Assembly: GCF_001748245.1 (NCBI RefSeq)
Contig: NZ_BDFO01000001.1
Coordinates: 5,869,778-5,933,777 of the forward strand
DNA from: Oligoflexus tunisiensis
GTDB taxonomy: Bacteria; Bdellovibrionota_B; Oligoflexia; Oligoflexales; Oligoflexaceae
Direction: 5' to 3'
Length of the DNA stretch: 64,000 bases
In this document: one piece after another, positions 18,274-26,258 of the stretch
How positions within the stretch are numbered: position 1 is the stretch's first letter
Layout of the letters: the number at the start of each line of letters is the position of its first letter
Position numbers and translations under genes: made by a program
Notes under the pieces: generated by a model
Told to the model about the DNA's origin: nothing
The model's database searches: none
The model's input: the letters and a program-made list of their open reading frames with translations, nothing else

Positions 18274-18969
18274 TCAGAGCAGGCCTTCCCATTGCAGGTT
18301 GAAAAAGACCTGAAAACGGCCGGCATACTGAACTTCCGGCTTTTGATCGATAAAGAGCTGTTCCTTCAAACCAGGATAATAGAGTTCGGTCCATTGAAAA
18401 AGAAAGGATGTGGCGCGGGCGAGTTTCAATTCCAGACCGGCCGACGCCTCCACTCCAAATAAATCGAGATCATCCTGATCCCAACCGCGCCGATACCGAT
18501 CGCCACCCGCCTGCAACGCAAAGATGGGTGAAAAGCGGGCCTGGCGCCACGGATGAGCTTCCACCCCCAGCATCAAACCATACTGGGTCGCAAACAGTCC
18601 CATCTCCTCATCCTGCGATTGATAACGCAGCGTTTGAGTGACGGCCAGCCAGGGCTCGGCATATTCCAAAAACCGCAGTTGGGCTCCGAAGCCGTCGCGG
18701 GCCATCAGAAGTCCTCCTCGCAGGGAAGCCTCATGCCCCGCGGCCTCGGGCCCGCGCCGCCGGGCCACGCCATGGTCCCGTTTTTCGAGCGGGGCGGTCG
18801 TGGAGTCTGCATCCCCATGATCCAAAATTTCGGGATCCGGCGTCGCGGGTTCTATCGGCAGCCTGGCGGTTGGCATGGATTTCGAGGCTCGGCTGAAAGC
18901 CGGTCCGGACGCCATAGCGAGCCCGAGAACCAGCAGTCCTTGGGAAATACGGGAATAATCGAAGTGCAT
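18274..18969 (-). CDS. Exported protein, probably a small outer-membrane beta-barrel
   Basis: 231 residues, not recognised as a named family. It has an N-terminal signal peptide (QGLLVLGLAMASGPAFS), a polar Pro/Asp/Glu-rich segment to about residue 85, and then alternating hydrophobic strands with aromatic ends (AVTQTLRYQSQDEEMG, FLFQWTELYYPGL, FQVFFNLQW) typical of a small barrel. GAGGG lies upstream of the start. It converges with the DUF924 gene, 3 bp apart. No function can be assigned. Confidence 0.6.
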   Translation of the reverse strand: MHFDYSRISQGLLVLGLAMASGPAFSRASKSMPTARLPIEPATPDPEILDHGDADSTTAPLEKRDHGVARRRGPEAAGHEASLRGGLLMARDGFGAQLRFLEYAEPWLAVTQTLRYQSQDEEMGLFATQYGLMLGVEAHPWRQARFSPIFALQAGGDRYRRGWDQDDLDLFGVEASAGLELKLARATSFLFQWTELYYPGLKEQLFIDQKPEVQYAGRFQVFFNLQWEGLL

Positions 18970-19144
18970 GCGGATCCCTCGCCCATTGGATTTATCTAAG
19001 TCTATTTTACTCAGTTTTAGGCCAAAGAACAGTTTTGAAGCCCGGGGCTGAGCCAGAGGCCGCGGCTATAGCTTTTTCCAGGAACGCGGAGTATAAAAGG
19101 CTGCTGTTTGATAGATAGAAACTGACCAGTTAGGAGTTGGGATC

Positions 19145-20140
19145 ATGACGGTAAGAATCGGCATTAACGGTTTCGGTCGTATTGGTCGCGTTGTGGCGCG
19201 CGCTGCGCTCGCACGCAAGGACTTTGAAATCGTCCATATCAATGACCTGACAGATACCAAGACGCTTGCCCATCTTTTCAAATATGATTCGGTGCATGGA
19301 CAGCTGAACGCCACAGTGGAAGCTGCGGCTGATGGCATCATCGTCAATGGCAAAAAAATCACGGTTTCCGCTGTGAAGGATCCACGGGAAATTCCCTGGG
19401 GTGATAAGAAAGCCGACATGGTTTTTGAATCGACCGGCCGTTTCCGCGATCGCAAGGATGCCGAGCTGCACCTGAAAGCTGGCGCCAAAAAAGTTCTGAT
19501 TTCCGCTCCGGCCAAAGGTGAAGACCTTACCGTGGTTTACGGCGTGAACCACGAGAAATTGAAGCCCGAGATGACCGTCGTTTCGAACGGCAGCTGCACC
19601 ACGAACTGCCTCGCTCCAGTGGCGAAAGTTCTCCACGAAGCCTTCGGCATCGAATACGGTCAAATGACCACGGTGCATAGCTATACCAATGACCAGCAGC
19701 TGCTTGACCTGCCCCACTCTGACCTGCGTCGGGCCCGCGCTGCTGCGATGAACATGATCCCCACCTCGACCGGTGCCGCCACGGCCATCGGCCTCGTGTT
19801 GCCTGAACTGAAAGGCAAACTCGACGGGATCTCGATCCGCGTTCCCACCCCCAATGTTTCGGTGGTGGACCTCAACGTTATGGTCAGCAAAAGTACCTCA
19901 AAAGAGGAAGTCAACCGCGTCCTGCGTGAAGCGGCCAACGGGCCTCTCAAAGGAATTTTGAACTATACCGAAGAACTTCTGGTATCATCCGATTTCAATG
20001 GCTCGACCTATTCGAGCTCGGTCGATGCGGATAGCACGATGGTCATGGGTGGCCGTATGGTAAAAGTGCTGGCCTGGTATGACAACGAGACCGGCTTCAG
20101 CAATCGGATGCTGGATGTTGCCGCTCTCATGAGCAAATAG
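19145..20140 (+). CDS. gapA: Glyceraldehyde-3-phosphate dehydrogenase (NAD type)
   Basis: 331 residues, full length. Oxidative phosphorylation of glyceraldehyde-3-phosphate in glycolysis or the reverse in gluconeogenesis. Rossmann motif INGFGRIGR at the start, Asp in INDLTD consistent with NAD rather than NADP, catalytic Cys in SNGSCTTNCLAP, catalytic His in TTVHSYTNDQ, and the C-terminal WYDNETGFSNRM. GGAG precedes the ATG. It is a single gene here, without pgk or tpiA downstream, and is followed by a strong hairpin. Confidence 0.97.
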   Translation: MTVRIGINGFGRIGRVVARAALARKDFEIVHINDLTDTKTLAHLFKYDSVHGQLNATVEAAADGIIVNGKKITVSAVKDPREIPWGDKKADMVFESTGRFRDRKDAELHLKAGAKKVLISAPAKGEDLTVVYGVNHEKLKPEMTVVSNGSCTTNCLAPVAKVLHEAFGIEYGQMTTVHSYTNDQQLLDLPHSDLRRARAAAMNMIPTSTGAATAIGLVLPELKGKLDGISIRVPTPNVSVVDLNVMVSKSTSKEEVNRVLREAANGPLKGILNYTEELLVSSDFNGSTYSSSVDADSTMVMGGRMVKVLAWYDNETGFSNRMLDVAALMSK

Positions 20141-20190
20141 GTCAAGGTCAAAGACGGGAGGAAACCAGCCGTTTCCGCCCCGTTCAAAAC

Positions 20191-20225
20191 AGCCAGGATG
20201 GCTTCATATGGGAAGCCCCCTGGCT
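20191..20225 (+). terminator. Strong hairpin downstream of gapA
   Basis: Two nested stems: AGCCAGG pairs with CCTGGCT on the outside and GGCTTC with GAAGCC inside, with a small loop. A smaller hairpin (GGAAAC/GTTTCC) lies just before it near 20160-20177. There is no clear run of T after the stem, so it may protect the mRNA 3' end or be a weak terminator rather than a classic intrinsic one. Confidence 0.55.
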
Positions 20226-20322
20226 GAATTCGTCTTTGCAAAAGCAATCGGCGCATATAAAGTAGATCATCTATTCAATTAAGTCGTCGCCCGCACTGTT
20301 AGCGAAGCTGCCTGAGGTGGAC

Positions 20323-20733
20323 ATGAGCAAGAATTCGGAAAATCTGGTTACTCTGACTCGGAAAGAGGTTCTCGAAATCCTGGCCGAGACCAAGGAACTG
20401 GTTGGCTATGACATGAGAAAAGCCAACCTCGTGAAGGTGGATTTTTCCGGCTGCGATTTGCGCAAGGCCAACCTCTCTTATGCCAACCTGAAGGATGCTT
20501 CCTTCCGTGATGCCGACCTGCGCGGCACCTCACTTTGGAGTGCGAACCTCGAGGGCGCAGACTTCACGGGTGCCAACCTGGAAGATGCGGACCTTGATTA
20601 TTCCAAGCTGCGTGGCGCAATTCTTTACAGGGCTAACATTCGTCGAGCCACTCTTCCTACAGAGCTGATCTCGCGCGAGGACATCATGGCCTCGGTGCAA
20701 ACCGGCTGCAAAGTTGGTGTGAAACGGGTGTGA
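20323..20733 (+). CDS. Pentapeptide-repeat protein
   Basis: 136 residues. From about residue 30 to 110 runs a series of A(D/N)L-type pentapeptides (CDLRKANLSYANLKDASFRD and on, about 16 units), which form a right-handed four-sided beta-helix. The N-terminal 25 residues form a helix (TRKEVLEILAETKEL) and the last 25 are outside the helix. ATG at 20323 is preferred to a GTG six bases upstream because GAGG sits 5 nt before the ATG. Some pentapeptide proteins mimic DNA and protect gyrase, but this one is short and has no feature that would prove that. The next gene starts 27 bp on. Confidence 0.9.
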   Translation: MSKNSENLVTLTRKEVLEILAETKELVGYDMRKANLVKVDFSGCDLRKANLSYANLKDASFRDADLRGTSLWSANLEGADFTGANLEDADLDYSKLRGAILYRANIRRATLPTELISREDIMASVQTGCKVGVKRV

Positions 20734-20760
20734 TGCCTTCTCAACTGAAGGAATCATCAG

Positions 20761-21453
20761 GTGAAAACCAAGGGTCGGGAATTCCGCGCTTCCGTGCGAC
20801 GGATCGAATATGTGGGGCGTCGCTACGCAATCATCGAAGCACAGGGTACACCCGATTTTAACCATAGTCCCGGACAGTTCATCAAGATTGCCTTTGTGGA
20901 CAAGCAAGGAACCTTCGAACGCTACTATTCGATCGCCTCAGCGCCGCGGAATGATCACAGCTTCGAACTCTGCATTATTCTGGATGATGAGCGAACCCGC
21001 GATCTCGTGACCGCATGGGCTCCCGGTTCCACCCTCATCTGCAGTGCTCCTTCGGGTCGTTTCACCAATCCGCCCAAGGACCAGCCTGTGGTCTGCGTCG
21101 CCGGAGGTTCCGGCATCACCCCGCTCAAGGCCATTATCGAGGATCGCCTGGAACACGGCCCCAGCGCCGCCACCGTTCTGCTCTACGGCTGTCAGAGCGA
21201 TACGGAAATTCCTTTTTTCGAAGCCCTGCAGAGCCTCGGGCGTGAACATCCTTCGTTTCAATTGCAAATATTTGCCGACAATATTTCCATGGGCCAGGCC
21301 CTGGCGGGTCGTCCCCTGGATCAACTGGAACATTTTATATTACCGGATGCGCATTACCTTTTGTGTGGGCCCCCGGGCTTTATGGAAGCCGCCCGTCGCC
21401 TGCTCGTGGAGCGCGGCGTGCGAGCGGACGCCATTCATCAGGATCGCTATTAG
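20761..21453 (+). CDS. Ferredoxin/flavodoxin-NADP reductase-like flavoprotein
   Basis: 230 residues from a GTG start with GAAGGA upstream. FAD-binding barrel with YYSIAS (the RxYSxxS motif, flavin binding) at about residue 60, followed by the nucleotide-binding domain with GGSGITPLKAI and the terminal LLCGPPGFMEAARRLL. No 2Fe-2S domain is fused, so it needs a separate electron partner. Related to the reductase parts of phenol hydroxylase/benzoate dioxygenase-type systems and to Fpr. It probably passes electrons from NAD(P)H to a ferredoxin or oxygenase encoded elsewhere. The xseA gene starts 9 bp later. Confidence 0.85.
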   Translation: MKTKGREFRASVRRIEYVGRRYAIIEAQGTPDFNHSPGQFIKIAFVDKQGTFERYYSIASAPRNDHSFELCIILDDERTRDLVTAWAPGSTLICSAPSGRFTNPPKDQPVVCVAGGSGITPLKAIIEDRLEHGPSAATVLLYGCQSDTEIPFFEALQSLGREHPSFQLQIFADNISMGQALAGRPLDQLEHFILPDAHYLLCGPPGFMEAARRLLVERGVRADAIHQDRY

Positions 21454-21462
21454 GACTCCGCT

Positions 21463-23328
21463 ATGAGTGTCTACTATATCACGCAAGCCCAGGGCATCCT
21501 GGTCAGCGGCAAGACCTATCCCTATCGCGAAGTGCTTCGCAATCTCGGCGGTCAATACCAGGCGCAGGATAAGAGCTGGCTCCTGCCGCTCAATGACGAA
21601 ATCCTGCAAAAAATCGAAGAGCTCTGCCGCACCATCGGCGGCGGCCCGCAGAAGGCCCCGCGTGCCGCGCAGAATGCCCCACGTTCGACTTCATCAGACC
21701 ACTCGGACAGCGCCATACGTTCGACTCCAGCGCACAGCGCCCCGGAGAATGCCCTACGCCCGCCTTCATCGACCCGCGCCCCAGCCGCCATGATCAGCAA
21801 TGAACCCCTGGTGTCCGACGCCGGTTTTGAACCGGCGCCGCGATCGCTGCAAGGGGACGGTTTGACGATTGCGGAACTGATGCAAAAGCTTCAGCTCGCG
21901 ATCGCGCAGAGTTTTCCACGCAGTCTGTGGGTCATCGGCGAAATTCAAAACTTTCGCCAGACGGCCACCGGTTCCTATTTTCAGCTGGCTGATTTCAAGG
22001 AAGGCGCCTCGCGTTCTGCGACCATGACGGTGAATGCCACGATCTGGCGAAGCCAATGGCAGGATATGGAACGCAAGCTGGGACGCGACACGCTCAAGGA
22101 ACTCCTCGCGGATGGCCTGCGGGTGCGGATGCTGGTCGATATTTCCCTCTTCAAGGATCGGGGACAGATCAGTCTGCAGGTGCAGGGCATCGACCCCTCT
22201 TTTACCAAGGGCAGCCTGGCCCTCGCGCGGGAAAAATTGCTGCGGGAGCTGCGCAGCAAGGGCCTTGATCAAAAAAATAAACAGCTGCCGTGGCCCGCGT
22301 TCCCCCTGCGGATCGGCCTGATCAGTGCCGATGATTCACGGGCCAAGAGCGATTTTCTGGATCAGCTTTTGGTTTATGGTTTTCCAGGTCAGGTGCTGTT
22401 TTATCCCGCGCAGATGCAGGGGGAAAATACCCTGCGCGATGTGGTGGCTGGTCTTCAGGCTTTGGAAAGCCGGCACTGTGATCTGATCGTCATCACTCGC
22501 GGCGGAGGCAGTGCCGCGGATCTGCGCTGGTTCGATAGCGCGGAAATCGCCTATGCGATCGCGGGATCACGCGTGCCCATTCTGTCCGCCATCGGTCACC
22601 ACGAGGACGTGTGCGTGGCCGAGGAGATCAGTGCGCGGCGGGAAAAGACGCCGACAGCGGCAGCGGACTTTTGTGTGCATCTTCTGCAAAAAACCCGGGA
22701 GCGCATCGAACAGCTCAGTCTGATCATGTCGCGTTCGATGGATGAGCGGGTGCGTCTGCAGACCCAGATTCTACAAAATCTCAAGGCCCGCCTGCATCTT
22801 GGAACCAAACAGGTCACGCATCAGCATGAATCGCATCTGCAGGCGGTGCGCAGTGAACTGCAGATGCGCAGTGAGCGACGTCTTCTGCAATGGAGCACCC
22901 AGACGCAGAATCTGCGGCAAACGCTTTTTCAGCGTTGGCAGTTCGTCCTGCGTGAGCAAGGAACAAAACTTCAGCGCCTCAGTCAGGATTTGCACCAGCG
23001 GGCGAGCACCGCGCTGCTCCCCAGGCGTTACGAACTGGAGGATCAAAAGCGGGCTCTGGCTTTGGGAACCCGTGAGCGACTTCAGCAGCATCGGGAAATA
23101 CTTTTACATTTGGAAAACCGTTTGATCCAAAGCGATCCCCAACCCTGGATGGCCCAGGGCTGGACTCAGCTGTTCGCCCACGGAAAAAAGATCGACCGTG
23201 CGGAGCAGCTCGAGACCGGGATGCAGCTCCGGGCGCGGCTGATGGATGCCCTGCTGGAGCTGAAACTTGAGAGTCTGACGCGCATCGATTCGAAAAAGTC
23301 TGATATAAAGAAGGAGTCTCCCCTATGA
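21463..23328 (+). CDS. xseA: Exodeoxyribonuclease VII large subunit with N-terminal extension
   Basis: 621 residues, some 150-200 longer than usual. Residues about 1-55 form an extra small domain (QGILVSGKTYPYREVLRNLG then DKSWLLPL) of the kind seen in DUF5710/HARP-like modules. About 60-120 is a Ser/Pro/Ala-rich linker of imperfect repeats. Then the regular enzyme: OB-fold (LTIAELMQKLQLAI, WVIGEIQNFRQT, YFQLAD), catalytic domain (RIGLISADDSRAKSDFLDQL, VITRGGGSAADL, ILSAIGHHEDVCVAEE) and the long C-terminal coiled coil. With XseB it degrades single-stranded DNA to oligonucleotides. It overlaps xseB by 4 bp (ATGA). Confidence 0.95.
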   Translation: MSVYYITQAQGILVSGKTYPYREVLRNLGGQYQAQDKSWLLPLNDEILQKIEELCRTIGGGPQKAPRAAQNAPRSTSSDHSDSAIRSTPAHSAPENALRPPSSTRAPAAMISNEPLVSDAGFEPAPRSLQGDGLTIAELMQKLQLAIAQSFPRSLWVIGEIQNFRQTATGSYFQLADFKEGASRSATMTVNATIWRSQWQDMERKLGRDTLKELLADGLRVRMLVDISLFKDRGQISLQVQGIDPSFTKGSLALAREKLLRELRSKGLDQKNKQLPWPAFPLRIGLISADDSRAKSDFLDQLLVYGFPGQVLFYPAQMQGENTLRDVVAGLQALESRHCDLIVITRGGGSAADLRWFDSAEIAYAIAGSRVPILSAIGHHEDVCVAEEISARREKTPTAAADFCVHLLQKTRERIEQLSLIMSRSMDERVRLQTQILQNLKARLHLGTKQVTHQHESHLQAVRSELQMRSERRLLQWSTQTQNLRQTLFQRWQFVLREQGTKLQRLSQDLHQRASTALLPRRYELEDQKRALALGTRERLQQHREILLHLENRLIQSDPQPWMAQGWTQLFAHGKKIDRAEQLETGMQLRARLMDALLELKLESLTRIDSKKSDIKKESPL

Positions 23329-23537
23329 AAGAATCGCAAACCTATCAGAAAATGCTGGAGGAGGTCGAAGGCCTCGTTCGTGATATTGCCGCTCCTGACC
23401 TTGATCTCGATCTGATGGTGCAGAAAGTGGAACGCGGTTACGAATTGATTCGCAGCATGAAGTTACGCCTGGAAGAAACCAAAACCCGGATTGATCAGCT
23501 GCATCAGCGTTACGATGAATCGGAGGCGGGCAGCTGA
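23325..23537 (+). CDS. xseB: Exodeoxyribonuclease VII small subunit
   Basis: 70 residues, typical of the family. The helical core (YQKMLEEVEGLVRDI, then DLDLMVQKVERGYELIRSMK) matches XseB, where several copies wrap the XseA coiled coil. Its ATG overlaps the xseA stop (ATGA), so the two subunits are translationally coupled. The gene ends just before a block of short tandem repeats. Confidence 0.95.
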   Translation: MKESQTYQKMLEEVEGLVRDIAAPDLDLDLMVQKVERGYELIRSMKLRLEETKTRIDQLHQRYDESEAGS

Positions 23538-23547
23538 CGACCCCAAA

Positions 23548-23669
23548 CGTCAGCCGCCACCCCATCGTCAGCCGTCAACCTAAACGTCAGCCGTCAACCT
23601 AAACGTCAGCCGTCAACCTAAACGTCAGCCCCGGAGGGGCCAACTCAAAACGTCAGCCCCGGAGGGGCC
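23548..23669. repeat. Tandem CGTCAGCC repeat block at the hflX 3' end
   Basis: The word CGTCAGCC starts at 23548, 23566, 23585, 23604, 23623 and 23651. Three copies at 23566-23622 are exact 19-mers (CGTCAGCCGTCAACCTAAA). The last two share CGTCAGCCCCGGAGGGGCC, which folds into a GCCCC/GGGGC hairpin. The copy at 23651-23669 is the end of hflX itself: on the minus strand it encodes the last residues (RPLRG) and supplies the TGA stop. The other copies look like decayed or rearranged duplicates of that coding end. The hairpins may serve as terminators between the convergent genes. Confidence 0.85.
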
Positions 23670-24987
23670 GGGCCAACCGCGCCTTCAATTGAGCCATCAC
23701 CGCTGGCGTGGCCCGCACGGTGACCTCAAGAACCTCACCATACTCCTCCTGCTCCATTTGAATCTGGCTGCGAAATTCACCCAGAACGCTTTGCTTCCCA
23801 TAAGGAATCTTCAGCCTCTCACGGACCAGGGTTTGCCCAAAAAAATCGATCAACCGTTCCCGCAGCATCCGGCCATCATCCGGGTTGAGCGCACTCACCA
23901 GCATGGCCTCAGGAAACTGCTCCTTCAGCCTTTCCTGTTCCGCAGGACTGATCTGATCCACCTTGTTGAGCACCGTCCACATCGCGGTCTCTTCCAATCC
24001 CAGTTCCTTCAGCACCGCATTCGTCACGGCATACTGAGTCGCCGCATGAGGATCAGCGGCATCAATAACATGCAACACCAGCCAGGCCTCGCGCGCTTCG
24101 GCCAGCGTCGCATGAAACGAAGCGATCAGCGCATGCGGCAGTCGATTGATAAAACCCACGGTATCAGTCACCAGCACGGGCGGTGTCGCCGGCGGCGCCA
24201 GCTGCCGTGTGGTGGTCCCCAGCGTCGCGAAGAGTTTATCCTCCACCAGCACGTCACTGCCCGTGAGGCGTCGCATCAGCGAGGATTTTCCGGCATTCGT
24301 ATAACCGACCAGAGCCACGCGAAAAACATCGCCCCGCACCTGGAGTCTTTTGTCCGCTTCGTGACGCAGCTGCTCAAGCTCCCGCCTGATGGTGGCGATC
24401 CGCTCCCGCTTGCGTTGCTTGGCCAGCTCGACATTCGAATGCCCGCGGGAGGCCCGTCCCCCGCCCCCTTCCCGATCACCCAGCGAATGATCATCACGAA
24501 TGCGCGGCAGTTCATACTCAAGCCTCGCCAGTTCCACTTCAAGTTTGGACTCCCGGGTCTGAGCCCTGGCCTCAAAAATTTTCAGGATAACGGCGACGCG
24601 ATCCCAGACCTCAGCCCCGAGGGCCAGTTCCAGGTTTCGCATCTGACCCGGCGTCAGTTCATCGTCCACAAACACCGTGATGCCCGATACGACTGCCTGC
24701 TGGGTTTCAGGCCCCCGTGCTATCGTACCAGGCCCTCCGGTGATGGCGGCGATTTCTTCCAGCTTGCCCTCGCCGATGAAGGTCGGCGCCCCGCGATGGC
24801 TGCGTTTCTGGATGACCCGGGCGATGCAGGAATAACCCAAATCCCGCGTCATCAGTTCAAGCTCCGCAAGCGAATGCGCGACGGCGGCATCCGTATCCTC
24901 GGGAAGCTGGATGGCAATTAAAATTGAGGGACGTAAGGATGAGGAAACGGCACCGTTGGCCGCTCTGGGATGGCGTGAAGGTTTCAT
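23653..24987 (-). CDS. hflX: GTPase HflX
   Basis: 444 residues from ATG at 24987, which has GAGG 8 nt upstream; an in-frame TTG at 25017 lacks one. HflX binds the ribosome and splits stalled 70S particles. Visible: HflX-specific domain (RGAPTFIGEGKLEEI, VDDELTPGQMRNLE), the Gly-rich linker (GDREGGGGRASRG), and the G domain with G1 GYTNAGKSSLM, switch FATLGTTTR, G3 DTVGFINRLP and G4 NKVD. The final residues and stop codon lie inside the tandem repeat block. It faces xseB. Confidence 0.97.
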   Translation of the reverse strand: MKPSRHPRAANGAVSSSLRPSILIAIQLPEDTDAAVAHSLAELELMTRDLGYSCIARVIQKRSHRGAPTFIGEGKLEEIAAITGGPGTIARGPETQQAVVSGITVFVDDELTPGQMRNLELALGAEVWDRVAVILKIFEARAQTRESKLEVELARLEYELPRIRDDHSLGDREGGGGRASRGHSNVELAKQRKRERIATIRRELEQLRHEADKRLQVRGDVFRVALVGYTNAGKSSLMRRLTGSDVLVEDKLFATLGTTTRQLAPPATPPVLVTDTVGFINRLPHALIASFHATLAEAREAWLVLHVIDAADPHAATQYAVTNAVLKELGLEETAMWTVLNKVDQISPAEQERLKEQFPEAMLVSALNPDDGRMLRERLIDFFGQTLVRERLKIPYGKQSVLGEFRSQIQMEQEEYGEVLEVTVRATPAVMAQLKARLARPLRG

Positions 24988-25569
24988 GAGGATGTCCTCG
25001 CTGCTTTCGTTGCTCAATGCCTGTCAATGCGCAGCTCAATCGGTCGTCGGCGAAAGGACCAATTTGCTCGCGGAGCTGCCAGGCGATTTAGCGAATCCGA
25101 ATGGACGCGATTCCCATGAAAACTTTCCTTAAGTCATGAAGTGAACCAGCCACACCTTCTTATCGGCATAAGGGTGAGGCCGGCTGAAATATTACGCCAA
25201 TTTCAACCAGCTTGATCAGAGTGAATCCACGCGGTGGAACGCGGCCCGGGCGCGAAACGAATCGAGATTTTGCCGATACATCCTGTTTTCCAGATTATAG
25301 AAAAATCCCAGTTGGTGCTGCTGCGAAAAGTTACGAATAAATTTCAGGACACGTTGCATGGTGGTCTCCTCTTCCAAACTTAACGTTTCATTACAGACTT
25401 TGTGCCAAAATTTGTTCGCTGTTATTCCAAGGGCTTGGGCTTCACGGGCCCCAAATGTTGTCCGAATTTGGGACTGCGTTCTTTGCTTACGGATGATTCC
25501 CAATAGTTTGCGTGGCGGTGATCCTTTATGGTGAGGGTTGATTGAACTCCATTCGGATGAGGAGCTTTT
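24988..25569. other. Intergenic region around the 47-codon gene
   Basis: Apart from the small gene at 25216-25359 this interval holds the hflX promoter region (24988-25215, nothing distinctive) and the leader of the HdeD-like gene. A dyad CCCAAAT, 9 nt, ATTTGGG lies at 25450-25472 and could be an operator or part of a terminator. Confidence 0.4.
25216..25359 (-). CDS. Small protein of 47 residues
   Basis: The ATG at 25359 has an excellent ribosome site (GAGGAG, 6 nt spacing), which is the main support. The product is basic and aromatic (MQRVLKFIRNFSQQHQLGFF, ending FRARAAFHRVDSL), with no signal peptide. I do not recognise a family; the size and composition recall DUF1127-type small proteins but the motif does not match. 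It sits alone in a 580-bp space between hflX and the HdeD-like gene. On the minus strand upstream, TTGGCAC at 25403-25409 resembles the -24 half of a sigma-54 promoter, but the -12 half is poor. Confidence 0.5.
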   Translation of the reverse strand: MQRVLKFIRNFSQQHQLGFFYNLENRMYRQNLDSFRARAAFHRVDSL

Positions 25570-26139
25570 ATGGAAACACAGATTGGACGAAGCTGGACCT
25601 TGTGGTTGGTGCGTGGAATCGTGGCCCTGCTCTTCGGACTCGTGGCATTGATTTCGCCGTTCGCCACCCTGACCTCACTGGTGATGGTCGCGGCCGCATT
25701 TATGGTTGTGGATGGGATCTTTGCGTTTTTTTCGCTCTTTTCCCGGCGCGACTCACCCTTCTTTTGGACTTCGTTCTTTGAAGCCCTGGTTGGTGTCGCG
25801 CTTGGTGTCCTCCTTTTGATGTGGCCTGGCGTTGCGCTTCTCACTTTTCTTTATGTTCTCGCAGCGTGGGCGGTGGTCACCGGAGTCTTTGAAATTGTTT
25901 CGGCCGTTCGCCTGCGCAAGGTGATTGAACGGGAATGGGCCCTGGGCCTCGCAGGGTTGGCCTCCATTGTGTTTGGGGTGGCCGTCCTGGTCTTCCCCGG
26001 ACTCGGCATGGTGGCCACAAGCTGGATGCTCGGCGGTTATGCCATCATCTTTGGCGTCTTGATGATGAACATCGCGATCAATGTCCGCCGCGTGCAACAC
26101 AAATTCGGTGGAGGCATGGGAACGCCGAAAGCCGTTTGA
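25570..26139 (+). CDS. HdeD/DUF308 family membrane protein
   Basis: 189 residues with six hydrophobic segments arranged as three pairs, the usual HdeD layout (WLVRGIVALLFGLVALISP at the start, then two repeats with G-x-LLL-x-P features such as LLLMWPGVALLTF and AVLVFPGLGMV). In enterobacteria HdeD is linked to acid resistance at high cell density; whether that holds here is unknown. GAGGAG lies 7 nt before the ATG. It is a single gene, separated by 119 bp from the signalling operon. Confidence 0.88.
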   Translation: METQIGRSWTLWLVRGIVALLFGLVALISPFATLTSLVMVAAAFMVVDGIFAFFSLFSRRDSPFFWTSFFEALVGVALGVLLLMWPGVALLTFLYVLAAWAVVTGVFEIVSAVRLRKVIEREWALGLAGLASIVFGVAVLVFPGLGMVATSWMLGGYAIIFGVLMMNIAINVRRVQHKFGGGMGTPKAV

Positions 26140-26258
26140 TCCAGCCCGGTTAAAGTCCAGGCAGCAGCCGCCTTCCAGCTCTCCGGCCCCGGTGAAAAGG
26201 GATGGACTTTCGTCCGGATTTCGGACATCCTCCCTTTCACTTGCTGGAAGGAGTCCTC

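Noticed and set aside
23548..23669. CRISPR array
   Set aside because: Units are 19 bp, contiguous, with no unique spacers; they are tandem repeats of the hflX end.
25401..25410. Sigma-54 promoter before the 47-residue gene
   Set aside because: The -24 half fits but the -12 half (CTGTA for TTGCW) does not, so it is not called as a feature.
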